From Vitis vinifera (lineage: Eukaryota > Streptophyta > Magnoliopsida > Vitales > Vitaceae): a stretch of DNA of 64,000 nucleotides. The translations under genes and the position numbers were made by a program. A model generated the notes under the pieces. The model did not search any database, was not told the origin of the DNA, and saw nothing but the letters and a program-made list of their open reading frames with translations. This document shows positions 32,681-47,620 of this stretch, one piece after another (the stretch's first letter is position 1; each line of letters starts with the position of its first letter). The stretch is from the NCBI RefSeq assembly GCF_030704535.1, contig NC_081810.1:434501-498500 (forward strand), written 5' to 3'.

Positions 32681-35253
32681 AGTCCACCTCTTCACAAAAT
32701 TTTCTATCTATGGTGAAAACTTTGGATCCTAGGAAGATGAAGGCCTTTGGTTAAAGTTTAAGCATTGCATCAAGCATAGTTAATTTGGTGACCTAGTATT
32801 AGCAAGCAGCTTTCTTAGTGAAATGTATTGAATTTCCTACTTTAATTTCTTTATTTGTGATGTGATGGTATTTAAGCATCTTTCATGCTAATGTAGAACT
32901 GTTATTCTGAAAGACGAATAAGCATATCAAAGGAAGAAGTAGGCCCCATTTATTAGAAAATTAAAGTTCAAAAACTGGTTGCAGTTTATTGCAAATGTAA
33001 AGTCCAAAAAGTACCCTTTCCCTAACTTACATATTTAGAAAAAATGTTTCAATCCCATATGCATATGCATTTCAATTGAAGTCTAGCCCTAACCCCAACC
33101 CCAAGTTAAGAGCATGCTTTTCAATTTCTACCAAATGATGGCAGACTTCCTTTTTGACTTAGAAAAGTAGAACCATCATCATACGACAATTTCAATTGAA
33201 TTATAGCCCTAACCCCAACCCCAACCCCAAGGTAAGAGCATGCTTTTCAATTTCTACTAAAGGATGGCAGACTTCCTTTTTGACTTATAAAAGTAGCACC
33301 ATCACCATAGGACAATTTCTTTTCCTCAACCCCACGGCAACATAAATTTAGGCTCTTTTAATATCAATAGTTCAATTTAGACTCTCTCTCTCTCTCTCTC
33401 TCTTTCTATATATATATTGTCCTTAAAGTATATGAGTCCAAAGTTCAAACCATTAAAAAATAAAAATAAAAATAATAAAATTCATCAAAATAGGTCTAAT
33501 TGATTCAATTTTCAACAACTACCAAGGTTGTTGTAGTCTACAAATGGTAAAAATCAACTTAATTGATTTGATTTTCATTTTTGTGATCTTCCATCTTATT
33601 AAAAATCAAATCAAACTAATATTTTAGATTTTATATTTCTTAGGATTAATAATTGTTAGATGATGAAAGAGGTTTTTAAATATTTATTACTATATATATT
33701 TTGTAAGCTTTATTGAAATTTTTTATTTTTATTAAGTTATAGTCATATAAATGTCTAAATACATTCATTATATTTTTTATTATTATAAGAATGACCTTCT
33801 AAAGCCACACCCAACCCCATTAATTTCCACGACAAAAGAACCATTTTTATGTTAAATATTTCTTCTACTTTCAAATATAATTATTTTAATTGCATAAGAA
33901 GTTTGATAACCATTTCTCTAAATAATCATCTCCTATTTGCTAATCATTTAAGATTGTATTTTGTGTTTTCAAAAAATAAATCAAATTATATTTTACAAAT
34001 GACTTTTTGATTATATGGTAAAATCTTCTAACAATTCATAAAATACCAAATTTTCATTTTTCACCATTTTTAATTTTATTTTCCAAAACTCAAATTCCAT
34101 GTTTTCAACAATACTAATTAAATAAATTCATTGTTTAATTTTCAATTATTATATCAAACATGTTTTCACTAATTCCATTTTTAAAATTCATTTTCAAAAA
34201 ATATTATTTTCATATATCAAGTAGATTTCAAATCTCGAAAATTTAGTAATACAATTTTATTTTTTGAATTGAAACTTAAAATACAATTTTTAAATTCACC
34301 ATCAAACTGAACTTTAATTTTTTTTCAAACTTTTTTTAAATAAAAAACCAATTAAAAATTCAATGAATTAATTATTTTGGTTTTGAATAAAAGATGCAAA
34401 AAAAAAATATATTAATATTATATAAATTTTCTATAATATAATATTTTCTATCTATGGTCACAACTTTGGATCCTAAGATGATGAAGGCCTTTGGTTAAAG
34501 TATAAGCATTGTATCAAGCAGAGTTAATTTGGTGACCTTTGGTTTGTGATACTTTCATAAAAATGAAGAAGCATTTTTATTTTCTTAATTATTGTGATAC
34601 TTTAAATGAAATCATAAAGTAGTTCATTCAAAATTCTTGTCTTTGATGGTTTGAAACTTTTCTTAATTATTTTCAAAATGCATAATACTGAATTAGTTAT
34701 TTTGATGTCCAATAAATTGAGCATGAAAAAAAAGGAAGCCACATAAAATGAATATATAGTACTACTTAGAAGTAGACAAAAAATTTAGGGAATTAATTAT
34801 TTTATTTTTAGTTTAAAATATCAAAATAAAAAGAAAAAATTCCTTCCTACCTTGAAACTTGGGACCATCAACCATCAAATATTATTGCCGAAGTAATTGT
34901 AACAAGCAAATGCAGTATATATAAAATTTTCATGAAATAAACGTAATATAATATGAGTCGAAAGATGGATACTTGTACTAAATGTTACATTAATCAAAAT
35001 CTTATTGTTAATATTGTCTTTCATTTGGTTCTATATTTAATATTTTTTTTTCTAGAGATTTAAAATTTTGGATCACAGTTTTTTATATTATATAAATTGA
35101 AACATGACTTAAAAACCCAAACATTTCCCATTGAACCAAGTCAACTCCAGAGTCACCTAGCATTCCAATCCAATGGGCTTTGCCATGTCTTTATATTCAT
35201 CCAAGACAGCCTCCATTAATTCACCAGCAAAGAAATTAGCAAGAAACTCATCG
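32681..35253 (+). repeat. Duplicated intergenic block A upstream of RLP-d
   Basis: AT-rich non-coding block that is nearly repeated at 43710-45827 (block C) upstream of RLP-e, at an offset of about 10.57 kb, and partly at 42000-43570 (block B). Shared strings include GGTTTTTAAATATTTATTAC and GACAAAAGAACCATTTTTAT. The string AGAGCATGCTTTTCAATTTC occurs twice within block A, at about 33110 and 33237. A short TC run is at 33381-33405. The last several hundred bases, just before the start codon, are presumably the RLP-d promoter. Confidence 0.8.
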
Positions 35254-38200
35254 ATGGCGAGGCCATGCCCACTGCTTGCCTTCTGTGGCCTTTTCCTCTT
35301 CTTCTTCTTCTTGCCTTGTCTATCTTGTCCTGAACACCAAAAGCAAGCTCTTCTCCAGTTTAAGTCCTCCATCCTTGCTATTACTTCTTCATTCAACAGT
35401 TCCAACTCTCTGTTGCAGTCATGGAATTCAAATTCAAGTTGTTGTCGATGGGATAGTGTTGAATGCAGTCATACTCCAAATTCAACTTCAAGAACTGTGA
35501 TAGGTCTCAAACTAATAGAGCTTTTCACCAAGCCCCCGGTGTCGTCCACTATCTTGGCACCCATTTTTCACATCAGAAGCTTGGAGTGGCTTGACATCGA
35601 AGAGAACAACATACAAGGTGAAATCCCCGCAGTTGGGTTTGCTAATCTCAGCAATTTGGTTAGCCTAGATTTGTCGACGAATAACTTCAGTGGATCCGTT
35701 CCTCCTCAGCTCTTTCACTTACCACTTCTTCAGTGTCTTTCTTTGGATGGCAATTCTCTTAGTGGAAAAGTCCCTGAAGAAATTGGAAACCTCTCCAGGT
35801 TGCGGGAGTTATATCTCTCAGGTAACAGATCCAATTAACTTCATTAATTTAAGAGTGCTTGATCGTTTAGTTACTACTTACTAACTTTAACCTTCATCAA
35901 TGGTAAGCAACTTCTACGAAAGTTTAAAGTTAAAAACAACTTTATTATAACTCCTCAAGTAACCATATTTCATGGTACTTATCACTCCTGATATAAACAT
36001 TCTTAATGAACCACACAACCACTCATGATACTTTAGTTTGGATTATAAATCTTATAGCTTTGGGGTAATAAGAAATACTTGGCATACTCTTAACCAAGAA
36101 GTATTGAATTACAATTATACCTGATATAACACAACTATAAAGTGTATAAATAGTTTAGTAGCAATTATATATAACATTTACTATCTTTAAATATAATTAT
36201 CAGACAACAACATACAAGGTGAAATCCGTTGGTTTGCTAATCTCAGCGATTTGTTTGGCCTATATATGACAGGGAATAACTTCAGTGGATCTATTCCTCC
36301 TCAGTTCTTTCACTTACCACTTCTTCAGTATCTCTTTTTGGATGGTAATTCTCTTAGTGGAGAAGTCCCTGAAGAAATTGGAAACCTCTCAAGGTTGCAG
36401 TGGTTATCCCTCTCAGGTAACAGATTCTCAGATGACATGCTTCTTTCAGTTTTGTCTTTGAAGGGGTTAGAATTCTTGTACTTTAGTGACAATGATTTAT
36501 CCACGGAAATACCCACTGAGATTGGGAATTTACCCAACATCTCCACTTTGGCGTTGAGTAACAACCGGTTGACGGGTGGAATCCCCTCGTCCATGCAAAA
36601 ACTAAGCAAGTTGGAACAACTTTACTTGCATAACAACTTGCTAACCGGAGAAATTCCATCTTGGTTGTTCCATTTCAAGGGCCTCCGGGATTTGTATCTT
36701 GGAGGAAACCGTCTAACTTGGAATGACAGTGTGAAGATAGCACCAAATCCCAGGCTAAGTCTACTGTCTCTGAAATCTTGTGGTCTTGTTGGAGAGATTC
36801 CAAAGTGGATTTCTACCCAAACGAATCTTTATTTTCTGGATTTGAGTAAGAACAATCTCCAAGGTGCATTTCCACAATGGGTTCTTGAGATGCGACTTGA
36901 ATTTTTGTTTCTATCAAGTAATGAATTTACAGGTTCTCTTCCACCTGGTCTTTTTTCTGGACCTTCTTTACACGTGCTTGCTCTCTCAAGGAACAATTTC
37001 TCCGGGGAGTTGCCCAAAAACATCGGAGACGCAACCTCCCTAGAAATTCTTACCTTGAGTGAGAACAACTTTTCTGGGCCTATTCCTCAATCCCTCATCA
37101 AAGTTCCCTACCTAAAATTTTTGGATCTATCCAGAAATAGATTTTTTGGCCCATTCCCAGTTTTCTACCCCGAATCACAACTATCTTATATCGATTTCTC
37201 TTCTAATGATTTCTCGGGAGAGGTTCCAACAACCTTTCCTAAACAAACAATATATCTTGCATTGAGCGGAAATAAGCTTTCAGGGGGCTTGCCTTTGAAC
37301 TTGACCAACTTGAGCAACCTTGAACGCCTCCAACTCCAGGATAACAATCTTACAGGTGAGTTGCCAAACTTTCTCTCCCAAATCTCCACTCTACAAGTTT
37401 TGAACCTCCGGAATAACTCCTTTCAAGGTTTAATCCCTGAAAGTATTTTCAACCTCAGTAACCTCAGAATTCTTGATGTCTCAAGCAACAACCTAACTGG
37501 AGAAATCCCCAAAGAGTCTTGTAACCTTGTTGGAATGATTAGGGCACAAAATTCACCATCATCAATCCTTTCGATAATCGATGTGAGTTATATTGACAAA
37601 TTGTCAACCGAAGAAATGCCAGTCCATCTGGAGATCGAGGACTTGATAGTGAATTGGAAGAACTCAAAGCAAGGTATCTCTAGCGACAACCTTAACATGT
37701 ACACTTTGTTAGACTTATCAAATAACCAACTCTCCGGCCAAATTCCAGCCTCGTTGGGCCCTCTAAAGGCCTTGAAGTTACTCAACATCTCTTGTAACAA
37801 ACTCTCCGGGAAGATACCAACAAGTTTTGGTGATTTAGAAAATATAGAGACTTTGGACTTATCCCACAACAAGCTCTCTGGTTCAATTCCTCAGACCCTA
37901 ACAAAGCTGCAACAACTTACCATTCTAGACGTAAGTAACAATCAGCTCACAGGTCGGATCCCAGATGGTGGGCAAATGGGCACAATGGTATTGGATCCAA
38001 ACTACTATGCCAACAACAGTGGACTGTGTGGTATGCAAATTCAAGTGTCATGTCCTGAAGATGAGCCCCCACGACCGACAAAGCCACCAGAGAATGATAA
38101 TAAGGAGCCATGGTTTTTATGGGAAGGTGTGTGGATTGGGTACCCAGTCGGTTTGTTGTTAGCAATCGGAATCATATTTCTTACCGGGTATTTTACCCTA

Positions 38201-38257
38201 CCACCACCTTCAAACCGTCGACATCGCCCACATCGTCCAATCAGGCGATGGAATTAA
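35254..38257 (+). CDS. RLP-d: two-exon LRR receptor-like protein
   Basis: Exons 35254-35821 and 36204-38257, joined in phase 1 (CTCTCAG|GTAACAG ... TTATCAG|ACAAC), give 873 aa. ATG 35254 is chosen because the signal peptide (MARPCPLLAFCGLFLFFFFLP) starts there as in RLP-a; an in-frame ATG at 35173 would add 27 residues. The cap (CPEHQKQALLQ), the LRRs, an island (LEIEDLIVNWKNSKQGIS), NNSGLCG, a transmembrane helix and a basic tail are all present. The beginning of exon 2 (36204-36416, 213 bp) repeats the last three LRRs of exon 1, so this gene has one more LRR module than RLP-a. The module lacks 6 bases relative to exon 1 (GEIRWFAN where exon 1 has GEIPAVGFAN), which keeps the frame open. Membrane receptor without kinase; ligand unknown. 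Confidence 0.85.
35822..36203 (+). other. RLP-d intron derived from the LRR duplication
   Basis: A 382-bp AT-rich intron absent from RLP-a and RLP-b at this position. Its first bases, GTAACAGAT, equal the coding bases of the Gly-Asn-Arg codons that follow the same LRR in exon 2 (36417 onward). The same intron, 94-98 percent alike by eye, separates the repeated exons of RLP-e. Confidence 0.75.
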
Positions 38258-38486
38258 ACCGGAATATTCGATCCAGGCCGGTCTTTAGGAATTTCATAGG
38301 ATGGCGAAGACTTTTGGTTAAGTAAAAGTATTTGTGTCGAGCAGACTTGGTTGAGCAGTATATTAGCAAGCAACTTTGTGAGTGAAACTTGAAATAAAAA
38401 ATTGAAATAAAGTGCATTTTCTATGTAGTTTCATTTTGTTGATATGCTTGTATGCATAATGCAATTATTTACTTATTTTTCTATTA

Positions 38487-38540
<54 letters not shown>

Positions 38541-40470
38541 GTAAAATCTTATGTGCATTCATCATAAATATGATATCTCATCATTAATTAATTCTATATC
38601 TTAACTCTTATTCATTTGTTTCAAACTATTTTCTCATATTAATAGTTAAGCTAAGAACGGTTTTATTTGTTAAAATTTTTTATTTTCTTTTTAAATGAAT
38701 GAAATGGGTTTAAAGTAATATATAAAAATCATAGTATTTACATTAAAATAAATTATATTTATATCCACCAAATTTCTTTTTATATCTACCTTATTTACAC
38801 ATCCATTTTAAAATATTAATCTTATTAATACATCCATTTTTACAAATATCCAATAGTTCTAAAATATCATTATTATTTTTCTCTTCCACATTCATCTTTT
38901 CTCCCTTTTTCTCTCAAATTTTTCCTTCTCAACAATAAACCGTAAGAGAAAAACATCTCTTAGGGCTCATTTGTTATGTTAATTTAAAAATAAAAATAAA
39001 AAACTTATTTCATGGTGTCCAAACATGAAAGGTCAAACCCTACAAATATCCGACCTTAGTGTGTTGAACATTAAGGATGGAGATGCATGTGTATATTTTT
39101 TTAGGGATAATAGATTAAAAGGAATGATACCATCCTCACTTTGGAAAACTAACCCTTCATATTTTTTCAACTTAAAAAATACTCATTTTGGACAAAAATA
39201 TTCTCAACGTTTTTTCTTTTTCTTTTTTCGCAAAAATCACCTCTTCTTTTAAAACACACATATAAATAGTGAAAGTGTTAAAGGGTATTTACATAAAAAA
39301 TGAATTATTCTTCAAGTCCAAAAATGAGATCTTTTCATCCATTTTAATCAATGAATCCTTTTTTTAAAGTATAATTTGACTATTTCATCATAGGACATTT
39401 TTGTCCTAAAAAATTCATCATTTAGATGGATGTAAAGAAAAATTCTATTGATGCAAGTATAATTTGTCTTAATTTAAATCTGTTTTTTTATTTTCTCTTC
39501 TATTATTTTTTTATCTTCTACTTTTTCTTTCTATTATATTTCCTTCTTATTTTACCTCTAATTGTCTAGAAATCTATCATAACCAACCCTTAATAAAAGG
39601 AAAGGAAAGTCCAAGAAATTTTATTTTTCTTGCTCATGAAGCCCAAGTCTTGGTATGAATGGGCCTTCCCCCGAGGCCCAATTTGTAAATAATAAGGTCC
39701 TCTTCTGCGAATCTCCCCTCACGCATCCTCTTCTAATTTCTTCATGTGAGATGACTTCTCTCAACAATACCATACTTTTTACAATTAAAATTATTTTTTT
39801 AATTAAAATTATTACTCAATTTTTTTCATTTTTCAATACTCATTCATGGCATAGTTTTTAATTTATCGTCCTTATCATATAAATATAAATGTATGATGAA
39901 TGAGCTTATTACTAAATATCATTGACGAAAAATATGTAAATTTATTAATTAATTTTTTTTATATCTACCAAACAATCTTAAAAATTAAATAATTAATTTT
40001 TAAGTCAGTAATGAGAACATAATTTAATCTAAAATTACTTTATCCATATGGAGAAATATTATGGCTTTGCACAGATGAAATTAACCCTTAAAAATAATCT
40101 TGGCTTTTTTCAATAAAAAGGATTCTAAAAGATATATGAAAATTATTTTTAAAAGAAATGTAAATCAAAAGTAAGAGTTTAATAAAAATTGACAAAAATA
40201 TTTTTTTTTTTAAAATTGATAAATAATATTTTTTAAAAAATATATTGTAAATTTTTTAATACTTTTAGTAATTTTATCACAAATAATGGTAAATTTTTTA
40301 TTAAGAATTTTCAAATAATTCAAAATAAAATAACTGAAAATAAATTCCTTTATTTAAAAATTAAAAATTAAAAATTTACAAATTCCAAATCCTATTTTAA
40401 CCCTCTCACACCAGAACCCTACTTCCTCTCTTCTCCCACACCCACCTTCGCAGCTCACACACCCCCACCA
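38258..40470. other. AT-rich interval downstream of RLP-d
   Basis: Starts with the RLP-d 3' flank. It contains an AT dinucleotide microsatellite at about 38490-38535 and long AT-rich stretches. No gene, RNA or clear transposon is recognised. Confidence 0.5.
38490..38535. repeat. (AT)n microsatellite
   Basis: Uninterrupted AT dinucleotides, about 23 units. Confidence 0.95.
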
Positions 40471-40640
40471 ATGGGTGGCGCCGCCCACCCTCTCGTCACC
40501 GTTCAGGTGCTCAAGTCTGATATGGCCACAGACGGCGGCAACGACGTCCCTCTCCCGGATGTCATGAAGGCCTCCATTCGGCCAGACATCGTCAACTTCG
40601 TCCAGTCCAACATCTCCAAAAATAGCCGCCAACATTCCTT
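40471..40640 (+). pseudogene. Fragment of a 60S ribosomal protein L4 gene
   Basis: The first 56 or so codons match the conserved N-terminus of cytosolic ribosomal protein uL4. They contain HPLVTVQ, then [22 protein letters not shown] spacing (here [19 protein letters not shown]), and SNISKNSRQ. The similarity stops after SRQ, close to where the first exon of plant RPL4 genes is expected to end, and random AT-rich DNA follows. The segment is markedly GC-richer than its surroundings. It includes about 60 bases of leader-like sequence (ACACCCCCACC before the ATG). It is probably a transduplicated or truncated copy; the full protein of about 400 residues is not present. Confidence 0.85.
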
Positions 40641-41744
40641 TTTGATCTATATTTGTTTTTTGACGTAAAAAAAATAACACCACCACTACCTCATAATTTT
40701 CATATTAATTACTATTTGTTCCCTTGGGTGCCCACCAGATTCATAATCAGACCCTACATATTTTCAAACATTTGTTGCAACTTTCAACTTTGTTAGGGTA
40801 TAACGAATTGTACTAGAGAGCTGGTTATGGGATAAGTAGTTGAGAGTGTGTTGTAGGGAAGGATGAAAGTGTCGCAATAAATCTGCAGTAAGTGGGAGAG
40901 AAATTCGGCTCGGCTCGGCTCAGCAGATCAATATTTTATCAATATTTCTACATTTTACCCATATTTTGGAGTTTTTCACCAAAATACTTCTTCATAAGAA
41001 AAGAATACCTAGTTTACATCCATTTAAAAAATATTGTTCATTCTAGTTCGTTTCATACACGTCCATATCCACATATATTGTTTTACATGAACTTTTTTTA
41101 GAATAAATGTTGCTACCAGATTTTGAGTTCCAAATTGCCATGTGAATTTATTGATTTTTGTTTCATGCCTTATTTTAAATATTTGTATGTCTTCTCTCTT
41201 ACTTCATACTAGTCATTTCTTATCTCTTAAGCTAATGATATCATCATTTCGTCTTTTCTCATATTCCATGAATCTTGACTCTCACTTTCTCATTTAACAC
41301 TTTTCAAAATTTTCACATTCACATTTTAAAACAATTTTTCAACTTGCACCATTTTTCTTTCCTTAAACCTTAGATAAATTTCAAAATAAAAGTTAAATTC
41401 ATGGCTAGGGCTTGCTTTGGGTCAAGTAAGATGATTGAAGTGTTTTATGGTATATAAATTATATCATATATATGTTATTGAAACACATATTTTGGCTCCA
41501 ATTACTAAACAAATTCTCACACTAGAGTCGGGGTTCTACTCTAATATAATTTATAATGACCCACTCTCAATCATGAAGATATCGTCCACTCTAAATTCAA
41601 TGGTTTCTCACTATTTTAAAATATATCAACAAAGTTAAGAAGAATTCATGTGGGATATTACAATATACCATTTGTGACAACCTATTATTAACCATACATT
41701 GTAAAACCGTGAAGGTCTTTAGGTGTAAAATTGACAATATAACA
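40641..41744. other. Interval between the RPL4 fragment and the RLP relic
   Basis: AT-rich and non-coding. A GGCTC tandem of three units lies at 40904-40920. From about 41648 the sequence matches the segment starting near 32315 (GGGATATTACAATATACCAT), i.e. the left edge of the duplicated relic block. Confidence 0.55.
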
Positions 41745-41990
41745 TATCATTACATCATGTCCTAAAGATCAATCACCACCATCAAAGCCACAAAAATATG
41801 ATAACAAGAATTCATGGTATAGATGGAAAGGGATAGAGATAGGGATTGGATACCCGCTTTGCTTTATACTACAAATAGTAATCATCTTCTATGTTGGCTA
41901 TTTTAGTCTAACCACATTCAAACAACCATCATCGTAGTCATAGTCACCCACGGTACCACTTAATTAAGCAATGGATTCGAACTAGAATAG
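41745..41990 (+). pseudogene. Degraded RLP C-terminal relic, copy 2
   Basis: Parallel to the relic at 32405-32680: CATGTCCTAAAGATCAATCA, AAAAATATGATAACAAG, GGGATTGGATACCCG, CAACCATCATCGTAGTCA. Both copies share the same 5' junction sequence, so the relic was already damaged when the block was duplicated. Confidence 0.7.
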
Positions 41991-43709
41991 TCCACCTCTT
42001 CACAAAATTTTCTATCTATGGTGACAACTTTGGATCCTAGGATGATGAAGGCCTTTGGTTAAAGTATAAGCATTGTATCAAGCAGAGTTAATTTGGTAGT
42101 TAAGCATTTTTTTTGTTTAATTTCTTTGTTTGTGATGTGATGGTAGTTAAGCATTTTTCATGCCAATGAACTTCATGAAAGTATCATGGTCTTTGTTAGT
42201 AGAACCATTTTTTTTGAAAGACGAATAAGCATAGTAGGCCCCATTTATTAGAAAATTAAAGTTCAAAAACTGGCTGTTTATTGCAAATGTAAAGATGTTT
42301 CAATCCCATGTGGACACGCATTCCAATTGAATTCTAACCCTAACCCCAACCCCAACCCAAGGTAAGAGCATGCTTTTCAATTCTACCAAAGGATACCACA
42401 CTTTCTTTTTGACTTGGAAAAGTAAACACCACCACCATAGGACTTCTTTTCCTCAGCCCCACGGCAAGGTAAGCCTTCCTAAAAGTCTCTATTTGACACG
42501 GCTTCTCCCTCTACCGCTGAATTGCAACATCAATCTAGAAATATTATAAATTGAAATAATTTTTAAGATATTTTAATATTAATAGTTATATATACATATA
42601 CACATAAAAAAAAAGTAGTGTATCTTCTCCGTCCATTAAATATAGGAGTGCAAAGTTGAAACCATAAAAAAAATCGAACAATCAATCAAATTCATCAAAG
42701 CAGGTTCAATTGATTAATCAAATTAATATTTTAGAATTTATATTTTTCTTGATATTAATAATTGTTAGAGGATGAAAGAGGTTTTTAAATATTTATTACT
42801 ATACATATTTTGTAAGCTTTATTGAAATATTTTAGTTTTATCAAGTTATAGTCATATAAATGTCTAAATACATTCATTATATTTTGGGTTAAAGTTTTAT
42901 AATGTATTTGCAAATTTAGTTTAATATTAACCTCTTTCTAAAGCCACACCCAACCCCATTAATTTCCACGACAAAAGAACTATTTTTATGTTAAATATTT
43001 CTTCTACTTTCAAATATAATTATTTTAATTGCATAAGAAGTTTGATAACCATTTCTCTAAATAATCATCTCCTATTTGCTAATCATTTAAGATTGTAATT
43101 TGTGTTTTCAAAAAATAAATCAAATTATATTTTACAAATGACTTTTTGATTATGTATATGGCAAAATCTTCTAACAATTCATAAAATACCAAAATTTCAT
43201 TTTTCACCATTTTTAATTTTATTTTCCAAAACTTAAATTCCATGTTTTCAACAAAGCTAATTAAATAAATTCATTGTTTAATTTTCAATTATTATATCAA
43301 ACATGTTTTCACTAATTTATTTTTTAAAATCATTTTAAAAAAAAGGTTATTTTCATATATCAAGTTTCAAGTAGATTTTCAAATCTTGAAAATTTAGTAA
43401 AACAAATTAGAAAATAATTTCTAAATTCACTATCAAATATAACCTTAATTTTTTTCAAACTTTATTTAAAAAAAAAAAACCAATTAAAATTTCAATGAAT
43501 TAATTATTTTGGTTTTCAATAAAAGATGCAAAAAAAAAATTCTATTAATATTATATAAAATTAGGTTATATTTATTATTTATAATTATCTTTGAGGAAGT
43601 CAAAGTCGCGTGCTACAAATATCTGTCATCTCTTTAATTTCCACCAAACTTTTTCTTCATTTTGACTTGCATTATCAATGATAATGGACATTTCACAGCT
43701 TGCAAGAAA
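41991..43709 (+). repeat. Duplicated intergenic block B
   Basis: Diverged copy of block A: RLP 3' flank (ACTTTGGATCCTAGGATGAT), AGAGCATGCTTTTCAATTC at about 42365, then a long AT-rich stretch matching 33640-34420. It differs by many small indels. It ends with about 150 bp not seen in block A. Confidence 0.7.
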
Positions 43710-45827
<2,118 letters not shown>

Positions 45828-46395
45828 ATGGCGAGGCCATGCCCACTGCTTGCCTTCTGTGGCCTTTTCCTCTTCTTCTTCTTCTTGCCTTGTCTATCTT
45901 GTCCTGAACACCAAAAGCAAGCTCTTCTCCAGTTTAAGTCCTCCATCCTTGCTATTACTTCTTCATTCAACAGTTCCAACTCTCTGTTGCAGTCATGGAA
46001 TTCAAATTCAAGTTGTTGTCGATGGGGTGGTGTTGAATGCAGTCATACTCCAAATTCAACTTCAGGACCTGTGATTGGTCTCAATCTAATGGGCCTTTTC
46101 ACCAAGCCCCCGGTGCCCTCCACTATCTTGGCACCCATTTTTCACATCAGAAGCTTGGAGTGGCTTTACATCTCAGACAACAACATGCAAGGTGAAATCC
46201 CGGCAGTTGGATTTGCTAATCTCAGCAATTTGGTTGACCTAGATTTGTCGTGGAATAACTTCAGTGGATCTGTTCCTCCTCAGCTCTTTCACTTACCACT
46301 TCTTCAGCATCTCTCTTTGGATTATAATTCTCTTAGTGGAGAAGTCCCTGAAGAAATTAGAAACCTCTCCAAGTTGCAGGTGTTATCTCTCTCGG
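45828..46395 (+). pseudogene. RLP-e exon 1 (signal peptide, cap and first LRRs)
   Basis: Same 568-bp exon as in RLP-d, with the same start (MARPCPLLAF...), signal peptide, CPEHQKQALLQ cap and SSCCRWGGVEC pair. The donor is TCG|G|GTAAC instead of TCA|G|GTAAC, still usable. If joined to any of the array exons below, the frame runs into a stop within about 12 codons or slightly further. The locus as it stands could therefore make only a short secreted LRR fragment of about 200 residues. Called a pseudogene for that reason; transcription is unknown. Confidence 0.8.
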
Positions 46396-46792
46396 GTAAC
46401 AGATCCAATTAACTTCATTAATTTAAGAGTGCTTGATCAGTTAGTTGCTACTTACGAACTTTAACCTTCATCAATGGTAAGCAACATCTACAAAAGTTAG
46501 AAGTTAAAAACAACTTTATTATAACTTCTCAAGTAACCATATTTCATGGTACTTATCACTCCTGATATAAACATTCTTAATGAACCACACACTATCAGTC
46601 TTAACAACCACTCATGATACTTTAGTTTGGATTATAAATCTTATAGCTTTGGGGTAATAAGAAATACTTGGCATACTCTTAACCAAGAAGCATTGAATTA
46701 CAATTATACCTGATATAACACAACTATAAAGTGTATAAATAGTTTAGTAGCAATTATATATAACATTTACCATCTTTAAATATAATTATCGG

Positions 46793-47006
46793 ACAACAAC
46801 ATACAAGGTGAAATCCGTTGGGTTTGCTAATCTCAGCGATTTGTTTGGCCTATATATGACAGGGAATAACTTCAGTGGATCTATTCCTCCTCAGCTCTTT
46901 CAGTTACCACTTCTTCAGGATCTCTCTTTGCATTATAATTCTCTTAGTGGAAAAGTCCCTAAAGAAATTGGAAACCTTTCCAAGTTGCAGCGGTTATCTC
47001 TCTCAG
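46793..47006 (+). pseudogene. RLP-e array exon, unit 1
   Basis: 214-bp exon of three LRRs (FANLSDLFGLYMTGNNFSGS...). The acceptor reads TTATCGG instead of TTATCAG, so the invariant AG is lost. The length is one base more than the in-frame 213-bp version in RLP-d. Entering in phase 1 gives ...CGT TGG GTT TGC TAA, a stop after 11 complete codons. Confidence 0.8.
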
Positions 47007-47406
47007 GTAACAGATCCAATTAACTTCATTAATTTAAGAGTACTGCTTGATCGTTTAGTTACTACTTACTAACTTTAACCTTCATCAATGGTAAGCAACA
47101 TCTACGAAAGTTAAAAGTTAAAAACAACTTTATTATAACTCCTCAAGTAACCATATTTCATGGTACTTATCACTCCTGATATAAACATTCTTAATGAACC
47201 ACACACTATCAGTCTTAACAACCACTCATGATACTTTAGTTTGGATTATAAATCTTATAGCTTTGGGGTAATAAGAAATACTTGGCATACTCTTAACCAA
47301 GAAGCATTGAATTACAATTATACCTGATATAACACAACTATAAAGTGTATAAATAGTTTAGTAGCAATTATATATAACATTTACCATCTTTAAATATAAT
47401 TATCAG

Positions 47407-47620
47407 ACAACAACATACAAGGTGAAATCCGTTGGGTTTGCTAATCTCAGCGATTTGTTTGGCCTATATATGACAGGGAATAACTTCAGTGGATCTATTC
47501 CTCCTCAGCTCTTTCAGTTACCACTTCTTCAGGATCTCTCTTTGGATTATAATTCTCTTAGTGGAAAAGTCCCTGAAGAAATTAGAAACCTCTCCAAGTT
47601 GCAGGTGTTATCTCTCTCAG
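47407..47620 (+). pseudogene. RLP-e array exon, unit 2
   Basis: As unit 1, but the acceptor AG is intact (TTATCAG|ACAAC), so this is the unit most likely to be spliced to exon 1. It still has the 214-bp frame fault. Its 3' half (EEIRNLSKLQVLSLSG) matches exon 1 of RLP-e better than the other units do, which suggests conversion from exon 1. Confidence 0.8.

Noticed and set aside
33086-33235. Telomere-like CCCTAACCCCAACCCC strings (also near 42335 and 43730)
   Set aside because: Only two to four degenerate units inside the duplicated intergenic blocks; too short for an interstitial telomere tract.
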